A DNA stretch of 33,331 bases from positions 1 to 33,331 of the forward strand of contig CALZKB010000062.1 of the NCBI GenBank assembly GCA_945787575.1, given 5' to 3'. Origin of the DNA: Thermoanaerobaculia bacterium. Lineage in GTDB: Bacteria > Acidobacteriota > Thermoanaerobaculia > Multivoradales > JAHEKO01. The notes beneath the pieces were generated by a model. It made no database searches. It was not told where the DNA came from and was given only the letters and a program-made list of their open reading frames with translations. Below, in pieces: positions 32,584 through 33,331 of this stretch (the stretch's first letter is position 1; each line of letters opens with the position of its first letter). The translations under genes were made by a program, and so were the position numbers.

Positions 32584-33331
32584 TCAGAAAGCGTCCAGCT
32601 CGCTCCAGCTCTCCTCGAGCAGCGTGCGCTTGATGTGGTTCATGAACTGATCGGCGTCGGCGCCGTCGACGAGCCGGTGATCGTAGGTGATGGCGAAGTA
32701 CGACATCGGCTTGATGACGATCGTATCGTTCTCGTCGCCGTCGGTGACGACCACGGCACGCTTCTCGATCGTGCCCAAACCGAGGATCGCGACTTGTGGC
32801 TGATTGATGATCGGAGTGCCGAAGAGCGTCCCGAACACGCCGGGATTGGTGACCGTGAAGGTCCCACCCTTGAGCTCGTCGGGCGAGAGCTTCTTTGCGC
32901 GTGCGCGGTCGGCCAGGTCGTTGGCGGTGCGAGCCAAGCCGACCAGGTTCAACCGATCGGCGTTGCGCAGTACCGGCACCAGCAGGCCCCAATCGAGGGC
33001 CACCGCCATGCCGATGTTGATGTCCTTCTTGTAGACGATGTCGGTGCCGTCGACCGCCGCATTGAGCTTTGGGTTGGCTTTGAGCGCCGTCGCCACCGCC
33101 TTGAAGATGAAGGGCTTGTAGGTGAGCTTGGTGTCGTGCTCGCGGAGGAAACCCGGCTTGGCGCGGGCGCGCGCCCGGTCGACTTTCGAAAGATCCATGT
33201 GGAAAACCGTCGTCACGTGGGCGGAGGTCGCCTTCGAGTAGGTCATGTGCGCCGAGGTGATCTGCCTGAACTTCGACATCGGCTCGATCTCCACCCGCTC
33301 TCCCTCGACGTAGGGGGGCACGTAGAACCCC
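32584..33331 (-). CDS. Dihydrolipoamide acyltransferase (2-oxoacid dehydrogenase E2), 5' truncated by window
   Basis: The C-terminal 248 residues of an E2 catalytic domain; the gene continues past the right end. Family features include TSAHVTTVFHMDLSKV, KLTYKPFIFKAVATALK, NIGMAVALDWGLLVPVL, FTVTNPGVFGTLFGTPIINQPQVAILGLG and the catalytic YDHRLVDGADADQFM with its His and Asp. It transfers the acyl group from lipoyl to CoA. Whether it belongs to pyruvate, 2-oxoglutarate or branched-chain complexes cannot be told from this part. Confidence 0.94.
   Translation of the reverse strand, partial: GFYVPPYVEGERVEIEPMSKFRQITSAHMTYSKATSAHVTTVFHMDLSKVDRARARAKPGFLREHDTKLTYKPFIFKAVATALKANPKLNAAVDGTDIVYKKDINIGMAVALDWGLLVPVLRNADRLNLVGLARTANDLADRARAKKLSPDELKGGTFTVTNPGVFGTLFGTPIINQPQVAILGLGTIEKRAVVVTDGDENDTIVIKPMSYFAITYDHRLVDGADADQFMNHIKRTLLEESWSELDAF

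Overview
The window is a GC-rich, gene-dense bacterial chromosome segment, nearly all on the minus strand in tightly packed operons with 1-4 bp stop/start overlaps. Exported proteins (lytic transglycosylase, lipoprotein-like M28 peptidase, S55 peptidase, beta-propeller protein, TPR-CHAT protein), a proline dehydrogenase, a Crp/Fnr regulator and a complete lipoate/NAD gene set suggest a free-living Gram-negative-type heterotroph. Acidobacteriota or a neighbouring phylum is my best guess from gene content and style. No rRNA or other taxonomic marker is present, so this is inference. I found no tRNA, rRNA, CRISPR array or transposase.

Layout. 1-276: end of a SpoIIE-type phosphatase (+). 289-5528 (-): DUF819 membrane protein, leuB-like dehydrogenase, leuA-like synthase, XerC/D-like recombinase, lytic transglycosylase. 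5573-6313 (-): DUF2071 protein. 6362-8053 (+): M28 peptidase. 8054-8644: gene-free, holding two inverted 149-bp copies of a hairpin element around a 177-bp spacer. 8645-14349 (-): S55 peptidase, beta-propeller protein, coaD, adenosine deaminase family enzyme, double-CDGSH protein. 14439-15092 (-): threonylcarbamoyl-AMP synthase. 15154-20205: ECF-type sigma factor and membrane regulator (-), divergent from a large TPR-CHAT putative protease (+). 20206-20512: strong hairpin and a possible 17-residue peptide gene. 20513-26181 (-): GNAT remnant, BoxB/PaaA-like di-iron protein, proline dehydrogenase, Crp/Fnr regulator, YkgJ-type protein, recN. 26383-33331 (-): 2-oxoacid dehydrogenase E2 (runs off the right end), lipB, nrtR, nadA, nadB, nadC, lipA.

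Working together. The right end links lipoylation (lipB, lipA) with a lipoyl-dependent E2 and de novo NAD synthesis (nadABC). A NrtR-type Nudix/winged-helix regulator sits directly upstream of nadA, and two palindromes that look like its operators lie between them, one overlapping the best promoter. The sigma factor, single-pass regulator and divergent TPR-CHAT protein look like one envelope signalling module.

Most notable. (1) The two inverted element copies conserve a 16-nt loop while six stem base pairs have changed in a compensatory way, which points to a selected hairpin. (2) Several conserved genes are damaged: the Xer gene lacks the segment with the catalytic tyrosine, nadC lacks about 80 nt and is frameshifted, the CHAT gene is shifted just before its conserved C-terminal strand, and the GNAT gene carries an in-frame TAG. 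Three of these look like short deletions of tens of bases, from genome decay or an assembly artefact. (3) The NrtR operators and the sigma/regulator/CHAT module are specific and testable.
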